64,000 bases of DNA from Adiantum capillus-veneris (GCA_014529385.2 CM043966.1:95441087-95505086); one strand, 5' to 3'; shown: positions 11,523 to 24,608, counted from the stretch's first letter. Numbers and translations are program-made. The notes: a model not told the origin generated them from the sequence alone.

Positions 11523-11950
11523 AACCACCTTTGTTCCAATGTTTGATTGATCTTCAATCTCTCCCTCGCCAAAATATTCCCTTTTTGCCGAAATATTATG
11601 GCCGGACGACAATCGAAAAGTGGTCCAAAAATGGCTGATCGGTTGGACGGTGGCTGGTAGTCAATAGCCGGTGGGAGATTTCTAATCAAACTTGTCTTCT
11701 CAAGGGCGGCCACACATGGACGCATGGGAGAGTCCAACTTGGACTTGTCTACACAAGGGCGGCTACACACAACTGCCTCTGTGAGAGAGGGCAACCCTTT
11801 TGGCCTATAAAAGGAGGCCTCTTCTACACACAAAAGGCATTGTGGTGCATTGTTAGTTGATGAAACAAGGTATTCACAGATAAGGAGTTTTAGAAAAAGT
11901 CCTTGAATGCATGTGATATACACAATTTCTTCTATGTATCTTGGATAAAA
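11523..11950 (+). repeat. LTR-like fragment with TATA box
   Basis: Non-coding DNA rich in GGCCGG/CCGGCC words, with a TATAAAA at 11806-11812 inside TTTTGGCCTATAAAAGGAGG. The same arrangement in opposite orientation lies inside solo LTR F (40556-41341). Both share the GAGAGGGCAACC and CACACATGG words upstream of the TATA box and the GATGAAAC/GATGCAAC words downstream. It is therefore probably a promoter-bearing piece of a related LTR. Its own ends could not be placed. Confidence 0.5.
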
Positions 11951-12040
11951 CCTTTAAATATTAACATGTGCTCCAAAATTCATGTATCTCCTTCAAGGTT
12001 TCTCTACCTACATAGGTGGTGGGTGTCATATATAAACCTA

Positions 12041-12262
12041 TTACATGAGCTTGCACACTTTTGCTAGCCAACTGATCAGCCTCTTCATTCTACTCCCTTT
12101 TAACATGCTTAAACTACACTGCTTTAAAAAAACTTCAACAACTTCTTTATAGGAAAAAAACCTGGTTTTGAGAGAATCCCTCTTTTCTTGGCATTTCCCC
12201 AAAAGCTTCTTAATGACCAAGAGTGCATCCAACGACCAATGTAGTAATTTCTCGGACAACAT
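12041..12262 (-). pseudogene. RNase H (RVT_3-type) fragment
   Basis: On the minus strand, one frame gives DALLVIKKLLGKCQEK with conserved spacing. A shifted frame gives FKHVKRE, then an in-frame TAG, then NEEADQLASKSVQAHV. The HVKRE-x-NEEADQLA block is the C-terminal signature of plant RNase H-like domains found at LINE ends and in stand-alone RVT_3 proteins. Only this tail remains. It is non-functional and is most likely LINE-derived. Confidence 0.65.
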
Positions 12263-12810
12263 CCAATGATGCGCATCCTAAGGCATTGATCCTACGAAGC
12301 CAAGAAACTACCATACTATTATGGTTGGACACACATTGGCACGATTGTATGCATCTATCCTTGGGTAGAAATTTAGCAGATGGGTAGAGAGTGTTAGGGT
12401 CAAAGAGCTCTAGCCTGTTTTTGGTAGATGTAGAGACAGGATGGTGCATCTCTCACAATGGAGTAGGTCCTCAACAAGGCTAGGATTGAGATCTATAATC
12501 GAGGACAACGGTGGCTGAAATCCGCTAGCACTCAAAGCTGAAAACGTTGGTGGCTATCTTGGGTTGAAAATGCTATCCTTTCAGCTTACAACCAGATGCT
12601 CCCCAGACATTTCAAGATAAGTCGTTCAGAGTTTTTTTAGCATACATCGAAACGCTTCCCACACTCCTGTCTGTGTCATTTTGAGGTTTTCAAGCATACA
12701 ATAAACGATCCCCAGACATCCTGTCTACATCATTTTGAGGTTCAGACAATTCGAAAACATCATTTCTTACTACTCCCCTTGGGAGAAAAACACCAAGCAT
12801 TGAAACTAGT
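12240..12810. repeat. Dispersed repeat R, copy 1 (left part)
   Basis: Non-coding repeat present three times in the window (here, 18835-19575 and 49025-49766). It is recognised by shared words such as TACCATACTATTATGRTTGG, GGGTCAAAGAGCYCTAG and CTGTTTTTGGTAGATG. This copy is interrupted at 12811 by the copia element at 12816-18326 and resumes at 18332-18570. Its nature is unknown; possibly an LTR or non-autonomous transposon. Confidence 0.8.
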
Positions 12811-12815
12811 ATTAA

Positions 12816-13007
12816 TGTTGGGGTATAAAGCCCAATGTGGTCGCCCAGGTAAGTGGGCGGGCCGCCAGGTATGTACACATATTTTTTTGTTAAAACCTAA
12901 TAAGAACTCACTATGCTCTACACATTACAGTAGAGTGAGTTCACCATATCGTCGTGCTCTTCTTCTCGCACTCTCTCTCGCGTCGCACTTCCGCTCGTAC
13001 TCCTTCA
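12816..13007 (+). repeat. 5' LTR of Tnt1-like copia
   Basis: 192 bp starting TGTTGGGGTATAAAG and ending CCTTCA. It contains GGGTATAAAG at the very start and a CTCGC-rich 3' half. LTRs this short are unusual but known in copia. Confidence 0.96.
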
Positions 13008-13009
13008 AC

Positions 13010-13021
13010 TAGTATCAGAGC
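13010..13021 (+). promoter_or_regulatory. Primer binding site
   Basis: TAGTATCAGAGC, one mismatch from the initiator-Met tRNA complement TGGTATCAGAGC, two bases after the LTR. Confidence 0.9.
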
Positions 13022-14065
13022 TCAGATTGAGGCTCGGGGCAGCACTGCAGGAGGCTAGAGTCACCAACTCAGATTGGAGTGAAATTCGACAGGCAAAGAC
13101 ACGGCCCCAAATCTCGTTCTGAGGTCATCTCGGCCACCGTTCGGCTTCGACAAAGGTCTGCGCAGGCCATTTTCGACTACGTGGTCTCGACAGGTGCAGA
13201 TCCGACTCTCCAAATTTGGGGTTTTCGGCCTACGACTGCAGGTGCTAAGGATATCGACACTCCCAGAGTGTTGATTTGTGGTTTTCTACACATCGAAGGA
13301 CGGCTCACAGTTCTTGGAGGCGTGTCACATACGACACGGGCGCATCTACACAGACTGTAGGCGACATCCACTAGTTCATCAGGTAGCTTGTGTTTGCTGC
13401 TTGATATTCCAGATTTCATCCTGACATTGCAGGTACTTCCACATGGGATGTATTGTCAGAGATGATGTATGTTTGTTGAGGGTTTGCTGGTTGTGAGTCA
13501 CGCAGCAAACAACCGCCGTAGCGGTTACAACATATAGTGGGAAATTTGTGGATGTATGACTTTGTGGGAAGTCTATGTACTGTCAGATTTACTGCAGCCT
13601 TTGTTGAGGGTCGAGTGAGGTTTTATTGAGCTGGGGGATTCTCGAATGTTGAGATCCTTTCGGTGATACAGGTCTTGGAGCGATCCCTCGAGCACCCTTA
13701 GATAGGCAGCTAGGATGTATTGACTGTGAGTTAGACAGTTGGGATTGCATCTTTGCTTTACTGCCGTTGAGGCATTGTCGTAGTCTATGCTTACAGGACA
13801 GTGACAGAACAGTCAGAGACAGTACAGGTGCAGGACAGGTTTACCCACAGCTTACAGTGTCAGAGAGACAGTGTTTTTTGAGCTGTTTTTTGGTCTGTTT
13901 TTTAGTACACCAGAGCCATTTTACAAAGGAGACTCTGCCAAAATTTCTGCAGAATCTGAAGCTTTCTTGGTTCATTTGACAGGTTGATATTGGTTCAGAG
14001 GTCAGTTTACAGGGGAAACTCTGCCGAATCTTTCCCAGAAAAGTAAACTACTGTGAAGCGTAGCT

Positions 14066-17000
14066 ATGGATGGATCACAGGACACTACTCTTTACAATAT
14101 CAAGAAGCTGGATGGAACCAATTTCCCATTGTGGAGGAAGCAGATTTGGCACGTGTTGGTACAAAAGAAGCAGATAAAACCTATAAAGCTCAAGGGGATA
14201 AAACCAGAAGATATGGACGAAGATGAATGGAGCGAAATGGATGAATTGACACTTTCTACCATTATGCTGACTTTGGCAGAAAGCGTTTACTTCAATGTAG
14301 CAGACGAGATGTCGGCTTATCAAGCATGGTTAAAGCTGAGTGATCTTTATGAGAAGCAGAGTGCAGCTTCACAGGTATACTGGCTTAAGAAGCTTTTTGA
14401 CTTGAAGATGAAAGAAGGGACACCTATGTCCAATCATCTGAATGAATTCAACACAATCTATAGTCAGTTGTCAGCTCAAGGTGTCAAGTTTGATGAACCT
14501 GTTAGAGCTATGTTCCTGTTGATCACATTGCCGGATAGTTGAGACACTTTTCGCACAGCTTTGAGTAATTTTGCACCTCCAGATGGTTTGAACATAGCAG
14601 GTGTAGAAGGAATTCTGCTTACTGAAGAAACCAATAGAAAGACAATGGACAAAGGCAAAGGAACAACCTTAGTTGTCAAGGGAAGGACCAAAGAAAAGTA
14701 CAAAGGTGGAAAGAGGAATCAGTTTCGTAGCAAGTCCCGCAGTGCTAAAGGCAAGAGTGACATAGAATGCTACCATTGTGGCAAGAAGGGTCACATGAAA
14801 AGAGACTGCAGAGAATGGAAAGCAGAAAAAGGCAAAGAGAAAGCTGAAGACCATGGTGAGAAGAACAAGTCCTCAGTGAAGATTCAAGAAATAAATGTGA
14901 CAAACACTGTTGCAGAGGATGACAGTCTAGTGTCAGGAGACATCTACTTCTTGAAGAATACAATGGACTCAACTCTTCTTACAGCATCTGATGGAAATGC
15001 ACTGAGTGACTGGATTATAGACTCAGGGGCATCACTTCATGTGTCTCCAAACAAGGAGTGGTTTACCTCTTATGTGACCACTAAAGATCATGTTCGGCTA
15101 GGCAATGGGCAGACATGTGAGATCTTAGGTGTTGAAGATGTTCAATTGAAGTTTCAGAATGGCTCTTCTTTCACGCTGAAGAATGTGAGACATGTTCCCG
15201 CAATTACAAAGAGCTTGATCAGCACAGGTTTACTTGATGATGCTGGCTACGTCACCATTTTTGGACAGAACATGTGGAAGATATCCAAGGGTTATATGAC
15301 AGTAGTACATGGAGTAAAGTCTAGAGGACTTTACATGATTTATGTATCAAATGTCGCTAAAAATGTAATCAATGTAACCGAGCAGCCGAACATTTCTTTG
15401 TGGCATAGCCGGTTAGGACATATGTCCAAGAAGGGAATGGAAATCTTGTCTCATTCTGGTTATTTGCCTGGCTTTTCATTTAATGATTTTGAATTCTGTG
15501 AACATTGTCTGTATGGTAAGCAAACACAGCAGCCACATAAGCATAGAAGCAGTAGAAGAGATACACAGTTAGCACTTGTTCATAGTGATTTGTGTGGACC
15601 TATGCCTAACCTATCTCTAGGGGGAGCTTCTTACTTTATGACATTTATAGATGATTACTCGAGGAAAGTATGGGTTTACTTTCTCAAGCACAAGGATGAA
15701 GCGTTTAGTGTTTTCAAAACGTTTGTGACACTTGTGGAGAATCAGAGTGGCAAGAAGCTTAAATGCTTACGCACTGACAATGGTGGAGAGTATGTTTCAA
15801 AGGCCTTTCAGGACTTTTGTGAGTCAAAAGGTATAAAACGTGAACTTACTGCTCCTTACAATCCTCCTCAAAATGGTGTTGCTGAGAGGATGAATAGGAC
15901 CATACAAGAGAAGGTCAGAAGTATGTTGTCTAATGCATAGCTGCCAAATGGGTTTTAGGCTGAAGCTGTATCAACAGCTGTTCATCTTGTAAATAGATCT
16001 CCTAGCAAGGTTTTGCAGAAGGATTCAGTGCCAGAGATGGTATGGTCAGGCAAAATGCCCTCATACAAGCATCTCAGAGTCTTTGGCTGTGAGGCATATA
16101 CTCACGTTCCAAAGGAATTTAGGAACAAACTTGAGCCAAAGAGTAGAAAGTGCATCTTTCTAGGCTATGGTAATTCTGGTGAGATGGGGTACAGACTTTG
16201 GGATCCCGAATCCAGAAAGGTTGTCCGCAGCAATGATGTTCACTTTAATGAATCCAAATATCATTCTAAACCAGAGAGGGTTGAGGAGATTAGAAGAGTT
16301 GTCTTCCAAGAAGATGGACCTGCACGTGCAAGACAAAATGTCAGAGCTCAAGAGGAGCAAGGACAGGATAGAGTGGAACCACAGGTTGTGGCTGAGCCTG
16401 AGCCACCTATTGTGCGTAGATCTAGACGTGTCACGCGACCTCCTGATAGGTTTGTTCCATCTATGAATTATGTCATGTTGACTGATTGCAATGAGCCTTC
16501 ATGTTACAAGGAAGCAGTGCAAATGAAGGACTCCGGGAATTGGCAATTGGCCATGCAGTCAGAGATGACACCTCTGCATAAAAACAAGACATGGAAGCTA
16601 GTTAAATTGCCACGGGGCAAAAAGGCTCTACCCTGTAAATGGGTTTACAGGTATAAGATCACCGCTCATGATAGTCAGCCAAAGTACAAAGCAAGGCTTG
16701 TTGCAAAGGGCTTTAAGCAAGAACAAGGCATTGACTTTGATGAAGTCTTCTCTCCGGTGGTCAAAATGACTACATTGAGATGCTTTCTTGCATTGGTTGC
16801 CATATTAGATTTGGTGTTGCACCAAATGGATGTCAAGACAGCGTTCTTGCATGGTGATTCAGATGTGGAAATTTACATGCAGCAGCCAGAAGGGTTTGTT
16901 GAGAAAGGCAAGGAAGATTGGGTATGCCAGTTGTTAAAGAGTCTTTATGGCTTAAAACAATCACCAAGGGCATGGTACCATAAATTCCACAAGTTTATGC

Positions 17001-18045
17001 TTTCTCAAGGCTACAAACGTAGTGAGTTCGATCACTGTCTATATACAAAGAAGGCTAAGGATGGCAGTTGGCTGATCCTTATTTTGTATGTGGATGACAT
17101 GTTGATTGCTGGCAAGCACTTGGAAGAAATTTCAGCTTTGAAGTCAAAGATGGCAAAATCGTTTGACATGAAAGACATGGGTGAGGCAAGTCATATACTT
17201 GGTATGCGCATTGAGAGAGACAGATCAAAGAAGTTGATTTGGTTATCTCAAACAGAGTATATTGACAAGGTTTTGCAACGTTTCAATATGGAGAAGGGAA
17301 AGGCATTGAGTGTTCCATTGTCACCATATGTGAAACTTAGCAACAAGATTGTCCTGTGTCTGAGGAAGAACAGGCTGAAATGGATAAGATTCCATATGCG
17401 TCTGCAGTGGGTAGTTTGATGTATGCAATGATTGCTACTTGCCCAGACATTGCATTTGCAGTGGGAGTAGTAAGTCGATACATGTCAAACCTAGGCAAGA
17501 AACATTGGGAGGCAGTGAAAGGAATATTGAGATACCTGAAAGCTACAAAGAGTATGCGTATATGCTATGGGAGTCAAGAGCTAAGTGTAAAGGGTTTTAC
17601 AGACTCGGATTATGCAGGTGACTTAGACAACCGAAGGTCTACGTCAGGGTATGTCTTTACATTGGCTGGTGGAGCAGTATCATGGCGTTCTAGATTACAA
17701 AATTGTGTTACTCAATCTACTACAGAGGCTGAATATGTTGCAGCATCAGAGGCATGCAAAGAATCAATTTGGCTTAATCGACTAGTAATAGATTTGGGAA
17801 TCAAAGAAGAGATGCCTGTGTTGTATTGTGATAGTCAAAGTGCTATACAATTGGCTCGCAATCCAGTTTATCACTCAAAGACAAAGCATGTGGATGTGAA
17901 GTATCATTTCATCAGGGAAATGCTCAAGGATAAGCAACTTCAGCTTGTCAAAGTTCACACCACAGAAAATCCTGTTGATCTACTTACAAAAGGACTTCCC
18001 TCAGAGAGCTTTGCGCATTTTCGCAAGCAGTTAGGTGTAGGGTAG
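14066..18045 (+). pseudogene. Copia gag-pol polyprotein, nearly intact
   Basis: The single frame from ATG 14066 holds, in order: gag; the zinc knuckle CYHCGKKGHMKRDC (about 14768-14811); protease WIIDSGASLHVSP (about 15012-15050); integrase HHCC (HSRLGHMSKKG, CEHCLYGK); integrase core FIDDYSRK, RTDNGGEY and QNGVAERMNR; RT with KARLVAKGFKQEQG, LYGLKQSPRAWYH and YVDD at 17087-17098; and RNase H with FTDSDYAGD, TTEAEYVAASE and YCDSQSA. It is interrupted by a TGA (14540), a TAG at 15938 where copia proteins usually have Lys, and a TAG at 15956 in place of a Trp codon. One G is missing near 17347, which moves RNase H into another frame (17356-18045). With LTRs this similar, these lesions are recent. 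Confidence 0.96.
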
Positions 18046-18134
18046 TACATCACTTCTCTACATCTCTTGTATATTAGCTTGTATAGTAGCTTCTCTCACA
18101 CTTACAGTACCACATTGGACTTTAAGTGGGAGGT

Positions 18135-18326
18135 TGTTGGGGTATAAAGCCCAATGTGGTCGCCCAGGTAAGTGGGCGGGCCGCCACGTATGTACACATA
18201 TTCTTTTGTTAAAACCTAATAAGAACTCACTATGCTCTACACATTACAGTAGAGCGAGTTCACCATATCGTCGTGCTCTTCTTCTCGCACTCTCTCTCGC
18301 GTCGCACTTCCGCTCGTACTCCTTCA
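18135..18326 (+). repeat. 3' LTR of Tnt1-like copia
   Basis: 192 bp, about three mismatches to the 5' LTR, followed by ATTAA. The sequence TTTAAGTGGGAGGT just before it fits a polypurine tract. Confidence 0.96.
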
Positions 18327-18331
18327 ATTAA

Positions 18332-18570
18332 CACCAGAGTCAAACAATTCAAATCAGCATCAAGACAGGTTTAAAACATATACCATCCATTTCAAACAAA
18401 TTCTAAATAGGATCACCAATTAAGTTCTCTAACAAAATTAAGAAAACTACTAAGTCAAGATGAAAAATCATTCTCGACATCAGTCGAGCTCGAAAGCCTC
18501 AGGTTGTTTTTGCTAGAGCTGTGCAGACATAGGAGTCTCTTGAGGAGATTAGACAATCGAAGACATTCAC
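18332..18570. repeat. Dispersed repeat R, copy 1 (right part)
   Basis: Continuation of the repeat broken at 12810. It matches the right end of the copy at 49025-49766 (TCGAGCTC, GTTTTTGCTAGAG, GAATCTCTTGAG-like words). An overlapping charged ORF (18504-18716, 70 codons) has no recognisable family and is probably not a gene. Confidence 0.75.
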
Positions 18571-18834
18571 AGAGGGAGATTACTAACTTCTTTAGATCAA
18601 GGAATCAGGAACTAGATGAGCTTTCTTCACAACAGGCTTTAGAACGTACTTATACCAGAGGTACATTAGTTGATAGAGACATTGATCTCGAGAGAGCTAG
18701 ACACTCACATCTATGAGGGCGACCACAACATCGATGAGGCTCCATCAGAGAATCACAAATATTCTAGCAAAAAATGGGAGATGCCCATTATAGCTATTTA
18801 CAGAGGTGGACATTGATGGAGCTCTTCAGCAATC

Positions 18835-19575
18835 GATGTACTGATTTCTTGGACAACGCCCAATGACGGGCATCCTCACGTACTGATCCTAGGGGTTAGG
18901 GAACTACCATACTATTATGATTGGACACACATTGGCACGGTTGTATGCATCTATCCTTGGGAAGCAATTGAGCATATGGTAGAGAGTGTTAGGGTCAAAG
19001 AGCTCTAGCCTGTTTTTGGTAGATGTCGAGACAGGGTGGTGCACCTCTCACAGTGCAATAGGTCCTCAATGAGGCTAGGACTGAGATCTATCATCGAGGA
19101 CAACGGTAGTTGAAACCTGGTAGCACTCAAAGTTGAAAATGTTGGCTATCTTGGGCTGAAAATGATGGCCCTTCAGCTTACAACCAGACGCTCCTCAGAC
19201 ATCTCAAGATGCATCGTTCGGAGGTTTTCTAGCATACAACAAAATGCTCCTCAGACATCCCATCTGCGTCGTTTTGACATTTTTAAGCATATAGTAAATG
19301 ATCCCCAAACATGTCGTTTGCATCATTCCGAGGTTCAAACAATACCAAAACAACATTCCTCACTACTCCACCTAGGAGATAATCACCAAGCATTGAAACC
19401 AATATAAAAATTAGAGTCAAACAATTCAAATTGGCACATGGAGAGGTTTAAAACAGATACCATTCATTTCAAACAGATTCTAAACACGATCACCAATTAA
19501 GTTCTTGAACAAAATTTAGAAAACTGCTAATTCAAGCTGAAAAAGCATTCTCGACATCAGTCGAGCTCACTTACT
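18835..19575. repeat. Dispersed repeat R, copy 2
   Basis: Second copy of repeat R, from TTCTTGGACAACGCCCAATG to CATCAGTCGAGCTC, in the same orientation as copy 1 and truncated at the right. It lies about 270 bp after the end of copy 1, so the two may be a local duplication. Confidence 0.8.
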
Positions 19576-19685
19576 TAATTTTATTTTTGTACCCAGACAT
19601 TGGATTAGATCCACAAGGATTGTATCAATTTGGTCTCATAGATCAATTTGGCCTTTTGAATACGTTTAATATAACATTTCGTTTC

Positions 19686-19794
<109 letters not shown>

Positions 19795-19799
19795 ATTTC

Positions 19800-21130
19800 T
19801 TTTCATTCTATGTGTGTGTGTTTGTGTGTGTGTGTACCTGGCCGCTGAAGAGCGGGATAGATGGGCAGGCGAGCCTGAGATGGGGTGTGAGCTCAAGATG
19901 GGTGGGGAAGACCAAGTGTCGCTGGCATTGTGAGGCGATGGCGCTCTCTGTATGCAAAGCTATGAGGCAATGGCGCTCTTTGTATGGTTGCGATCAAAGT
20001 GAAAATGGCTCCCACGAGTAAATTTGGGTTTTTTAAAAAGTTTTTTGCGTCGCCTAAGCGATGCGGTTGCTTATACGATGCCATTCAGTTTGCAAGTGTC
20101 ACAAGATGTGACGCTCTAAACGACGCATCAAACGACTCTCTAAACAATTGATCTAACAACGCTTTTATTCTTTTTTTGGGCAAATTATTAAGTGCCGCTT
20201 AAGCGACACCCGTAAATTTTGCAAGCATCCCTAGATACAAAGCCCTCTTGTAGTGTGGGATGCGAATGTGATGCACGAGTTGGTGCTCATGTATCTTACC
20301 ATGTGGATGCACTTAGTACATGCTTTTTGGGTGTGATAATTTTGTGATTCCCCTTTGGCATAGGGGCTAATTTTCAGCTATGTTTTAAGCATCATTTATG
20401 CACCTGCTTTGCATCCAAATTCTTGCCAGGTTTGCCTATTTCCATAGTGCATGCGTGAGACAAATTTTGCAGGTTATTGTGGATATCATTGGGCACTTGC
20501 TATGTGCTATGTATAGTCTCATACGGTGATTGCACAGTGAGATGAGCTTTGGGGAAACTCATGTACAATTAAGTGTGGTGTTCTCAGCACGTGGAACATA
20601 GTGCATGTATGCATCGATATTTAGGGTGTAAGCTTAGCGATTATCTCATGATTGCCAGAGTTTTGGCAGAGTAGAGTTTATTGGATTTGTTGCCACGTTA
20701 GTGTCAGGTACTAGAGAGGTGCTTGAGCTCAGTTTTGGATCAAGTTTATAGTTGGTGTTTTGTTTGCACTTTCATTGATAGGTGTCACACTAATGTGCTG
20801 GTGGAAGTCTATTTCGGCAGAGAGATTTTGTGGTTGATGTGGTTTATGCATTGACAGAGATTGTCTCACATATTTGCATCTTTGGTGCCATATTTTTTGG
20901 ATACTTGGCAGGTGCTTTTGGATAGTTAGTTTTGCCTTCTAGTTTTCTACTTTGCTCTCATGGTCGAGAAAGGTGATCATTCAGATTGTGGCCTCTTGGG
21001 GATGGGCACTTTGATGGTTCATAGCTTGCATCATGGCAAGAGTGTATGCTTCATGCATTGACACAACAAGGTTTGCATGGGCCATTGAGTGGTGATGGAG
21101 GTAGACCTTACAAGATGTTTACGATCATTG
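19800..21130. other. Non-coding stretch
   Basis: No supported gene. A short region (20045-20215) has repeated GCCTAAGCGAT / GCTTAAGCGAC words that could be remains of an inverted-repeat transposon end, but no pair of ends could be matched. Confidence 0.45.
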
Positions 21131-21139
21131 GTAGGATCT

Positions 21140-22117
21140 AGAGGAGGTGGCATTATATCTACTATCCCTTTTCACCTTGCAGAGTCGATATATGCTCTTG
21201 TTATGCATGAGCCTACTATGAGAGCATTATGGTAGAGATTACATGTCATGTATGATAGATTTGAGTCATCTACGACTCGTTTGAGATAGAGGCGTTCACG
21301 TCCATGCGGACACGTTATGTGTTGGCATTGTGGTCATTTAGAGCACATCAGATGACATTGTTTTTGTCGTATGAGACATCACAAGAGACATGGTTGTCTT
21401 CGAGATGCAGTTGATGTTGTTAGCTTAGTTGATTTGTCACTTGCAAGAGTAGATGCAATGTCTAAGTACATGAGTGATGTGGATGTCACATTTGCTTCAT
21501 CGTTTTCTCATTATATTCTTATGTCTATGGATTGTGCACTTCCTTTGAAGTGGTTGCTAGATGCCATTGCTATGTTTCATGTCACTCCATGCCGTGACTG
21601 GTTTTGTAGTTATTATAGTGGGATGCTTGTCCAAATGAGACAAAAATTAAACCTACATAGGTTTTTCATGATGTCACAGATCAATCTATACATAATATAG
21701 ATGTGAAATATGCGTCTAATGAGGACAGGGTAAAAATGAGGAATCTAGAGGGATGCCAAACTAGTTGTTGGTGTATACGTTTAATGATAGTAAATTGGAT
21801 GCACCTTTGTCTAGTCATACTCATTTGGATTCTTATCATGCTTCTTTTGCATCATATTGAGATTCTTTGGTTGTTTCAAGTATGTTGGACAAGGATGAAC
21901 CCTTTAAATTTGATGAAGCATAGAATATAAAGAATTTGATGGTTTCTATACAAGATGAATATGATGCACTTGTGAAAAATTATACTTGGTCTTTATGTGA
22001 CTTGCCTTATGGCAAGAAGGCCATTTACACACCAATTATTACATTCTCCATTGTGTACCTTGTGCTTGTTCTCCATCTCCAAGTTGTGTGTGCATTCCTA
22101 CAACCCTAACTCCAACA
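21140..22117 (+). pseudogene. Collapsed copia element G
   Basis: Plus-strand copia debris. Gag pieces (FHLAESIYALVMH, about 21170-21212) lead to a zinc knuckle, CWHCGHLEHIR-x-HC with an internal stop (about 21330). A protease block follows at about 21550, WLLDAIAMFHVTP, where the catalytic DSGA reads DAIA. The sequence then jumps over integrase to the linker/RT start (DSKLDAPLSS, DEYDALVKNYTWSLCDLP, about 21790-22020), which closely matches elements A and B. It ends at 22045-22117 with the end of an A-type LTR in plus orientation (CCCTAACTCCAACA). Most of pol has been deleted. Confidence 0.8.
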
Positions 22118-24561
22118 AAAAAAGATAGAAAAAAGACAAGTGTATAGGATGGCAGTAGAGAATAGGACACAAAGGTGTGTGTGTGTGTGTGTGTGTAGTT
22201 ATTTTTACTTAAATAATAAGACATAAATAAACTTTAACATTCAAAAGACAGTTGGCTTTAGAGAAAATCCAATGATTAGTACAAAAACAACTCAGTCTTA
22301 GAATTATCTTTGTACATGGCTTATGAGAATGAGGCCTCATTCTAGTATACAGTGATAATGGCTCATTAAAGAAGTACTTCCTAAGTAGTAGGAGCAAGTG
22401 TAATCATGGATAGACATTTACTTCAAGCCAAAAAAAATTCCAAGAAAGGATAGAGTCCTCACTTGCATCCATTCAATCAAGACAATAGATACGTTAGTCT
22501 TGAATGCCTTTTACAGGTGTCAACGGACTATATCTGTTGTTATCCATGTCCAACTTACAACTTTTTTTACTTTAAACAAACGTCCAAAGTGTATATGTAT
22601 TTCAATTTTGTAGAAAATTTCTTTTTAATTTTTTTTAAAAGGCCATTATCCCTTTGAATTATGGTTTTTATTATATGTATGGTTTTTATATAACCCAATT
22701 TTTAATAGACCTTAAAAAGATATTCATATATGTATCATTTTGATCATAAAGCCACCGCCCCTTTTGATCCAAGTGACTTAATACCACCATTAGTTCAAAG
22801 TTATATTGTGTTTACTTCTCAACCATACACCATCAAAATTTTCCACAACTTTTTCTTTTACTTAGTGTGGCAAAACTAATCAGACAACTCTCCTAGACTA
22901 ATCAAGTATATGTGGGATACTTCTTACCACCTCTATCTTGAAAACTATTAGTCAAAACATAGTAACTTTGTCCTTAGCATTAGATACAACCCTCAAAAAC
23001 ATCGTGTTACACTTCAAATAGTTTGTATGTTGCTTGTCTTAGGCAAAAAGAACTCAGCTTAGCATATCAAATCCTCTTCACTTAGTTTGAGTAAGAGGAA
23101 CAAAAAAATACCAAAACTGTATACACAAGTGTTCATAAGCCATGCCTTAAGAAAAAAAAAACTTATTATATCCAGACGGTTCAGTCACGACATGGTTATC
23201 AAAAAACCTCCATCATGGTATGCAATGTGACCCAGATCATAGTGCGCAATATATTATCAATTTGACACCACAATTATGCTAGCATCCCAACAAAAAACCA
23301 TGCATCAAATGCAACAAAGGCTCATTGGACCCGGACCCCCCTTTTTTTAATAGGTAATCCCAATATTCCTAGCCAGTACGTAGATACACCACTGGTGTAT
23401 CTTGATTTTTTAAATGGCATCGACAACTTAAACCCGCAGCTAATAGCCCAAAATATTGAATCAGTACGCAGAACTACGAGCCCAAAACCTAGGCCTCACA
23501 CTTATTTCCATGGTTACCCGTGAAGTGCATGCGTACGACCTAATGCCAGTTATCCCTAAACATAAAAAAGATGGCCAAAAATCCCAGTTTGTTTCCAGAA
23601 TGCCAGCCACACCATTGGTGTAGAGATATCTACACCCTTGCAGTCATAAAACACAAGGCATGTGAAAAAAGCCCTTCAAAAATCCTTGCAATTCTCATTT
23701 ATCTTCTCAGGCCGAGTGATTTTTATGCTCAAAGTCAAAACAAATGAAAAGAAATTATGTCAACCACTATTTTTTTTTAATACCTGCATCATAAAAAAAA
23801 GACCAGAGAAAGCATGGACTGGTTTTCTTTTAAAGCTCATGGCCTCTAAATCTCAAAGCCACATCATTTCCTTGTATATCATATAAAACCAGAACGTCTC
23901 TTGAAAAAAAAACCATAAAAAATTTGTTTGTACAGAATGCGGACCTAAGAAGCACCATGTTTTTCCACAAGCTCCATCGTTAGATAGTAGGCAAGCTTCC
24001 AGAAAAATCCTTGAATCTCTCTTTACACCAACACAAACACCAAAAAAAAGAGACTAAGTGAGGGGCTCAGGGCCATCCTCACCTTTATATAATGCTTGAT
24101 GATGATGCAGACCCGCGTCTTTGAATTTTTCTTGATTTCCAAAGTGTCTGGCTACAAGCGACAGTCGCCATGGCCCGATAGCAGTCTGAGTTGGAGAGAA
24201 GAGAGAAAAAATCATCATCATGCAACGTGCGGGTGCACAGAGCTCATATGACAGTAAGGTTGTGAGATAGATAATGTAAGCGATAGGCGTGAACTAATCA
24301 ATATACACAAGGTCATTTAACTCAATACCCAAAAATGCTCGCCAATTACCATTATTATGGGGTAATGTCCCATACTCTATGCGCCTTTGAGAGGCTTCAC
24401 AAAGTGATGCTTTAAGGGGCCACTCCCACAAAAAAAGAGGAAGGGGGGGGAGGGGGGGATTTTTTTTTCTTTTTATTTGAGGGGTTGTGGGGGTAAATAA
24501 ATCCTAAACCCAACCTGATAAAGAGTCGGTTTTTGTACTGGACAAGCTGTATAAGTACTTC

Positions 24562-24608
<47 letters not shown>

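Larger units (their letters stand above)
12816..18326 (+). mobile_element. Complete Tnt1/Tork-like copia retrotransposon
   Basis: A 5.5-kb plus-strand Ty1/copia element with matching 192-bp LTRs and a perfect ATTAA target-site duplication (12811-12815 and 18327-18331). It also has a PBS, a leader of about 1 kb (13022-14065, with no convincing gene), one gag-pol frame and a purine-rich tract (18123-18133) before the 3' LTR. The LTRs differ at only about three positions, so the insertion is young. The target was repeat R. The protein most resembles the Tork/Tnt1 branch of copia by its gag and RT-RNase H wording. Confidence 0.97.

Noticed and set aside
14540-14542. Programmed stop readthrough between copia gag and pol
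   Set aside because: The TGA lies inside the capsid region rather than at the gag-pol border, and two more stops plus a frameshift follow, so simple decay is likelier.
18504-18716. Charged 70-codon ORF as a gene
   Set aside because: It overlaps dispersed repeat R, has no family motif, and the matching part of the copy at 49690 is not an equivalent ORF.
23384-23403. Palindrome GATACACCACTGGTGTATC as an operator or MITE end
   Set aside because: Isolated, with no partner end or gene nearby; short palindromes are expected by chance in 64 kb.
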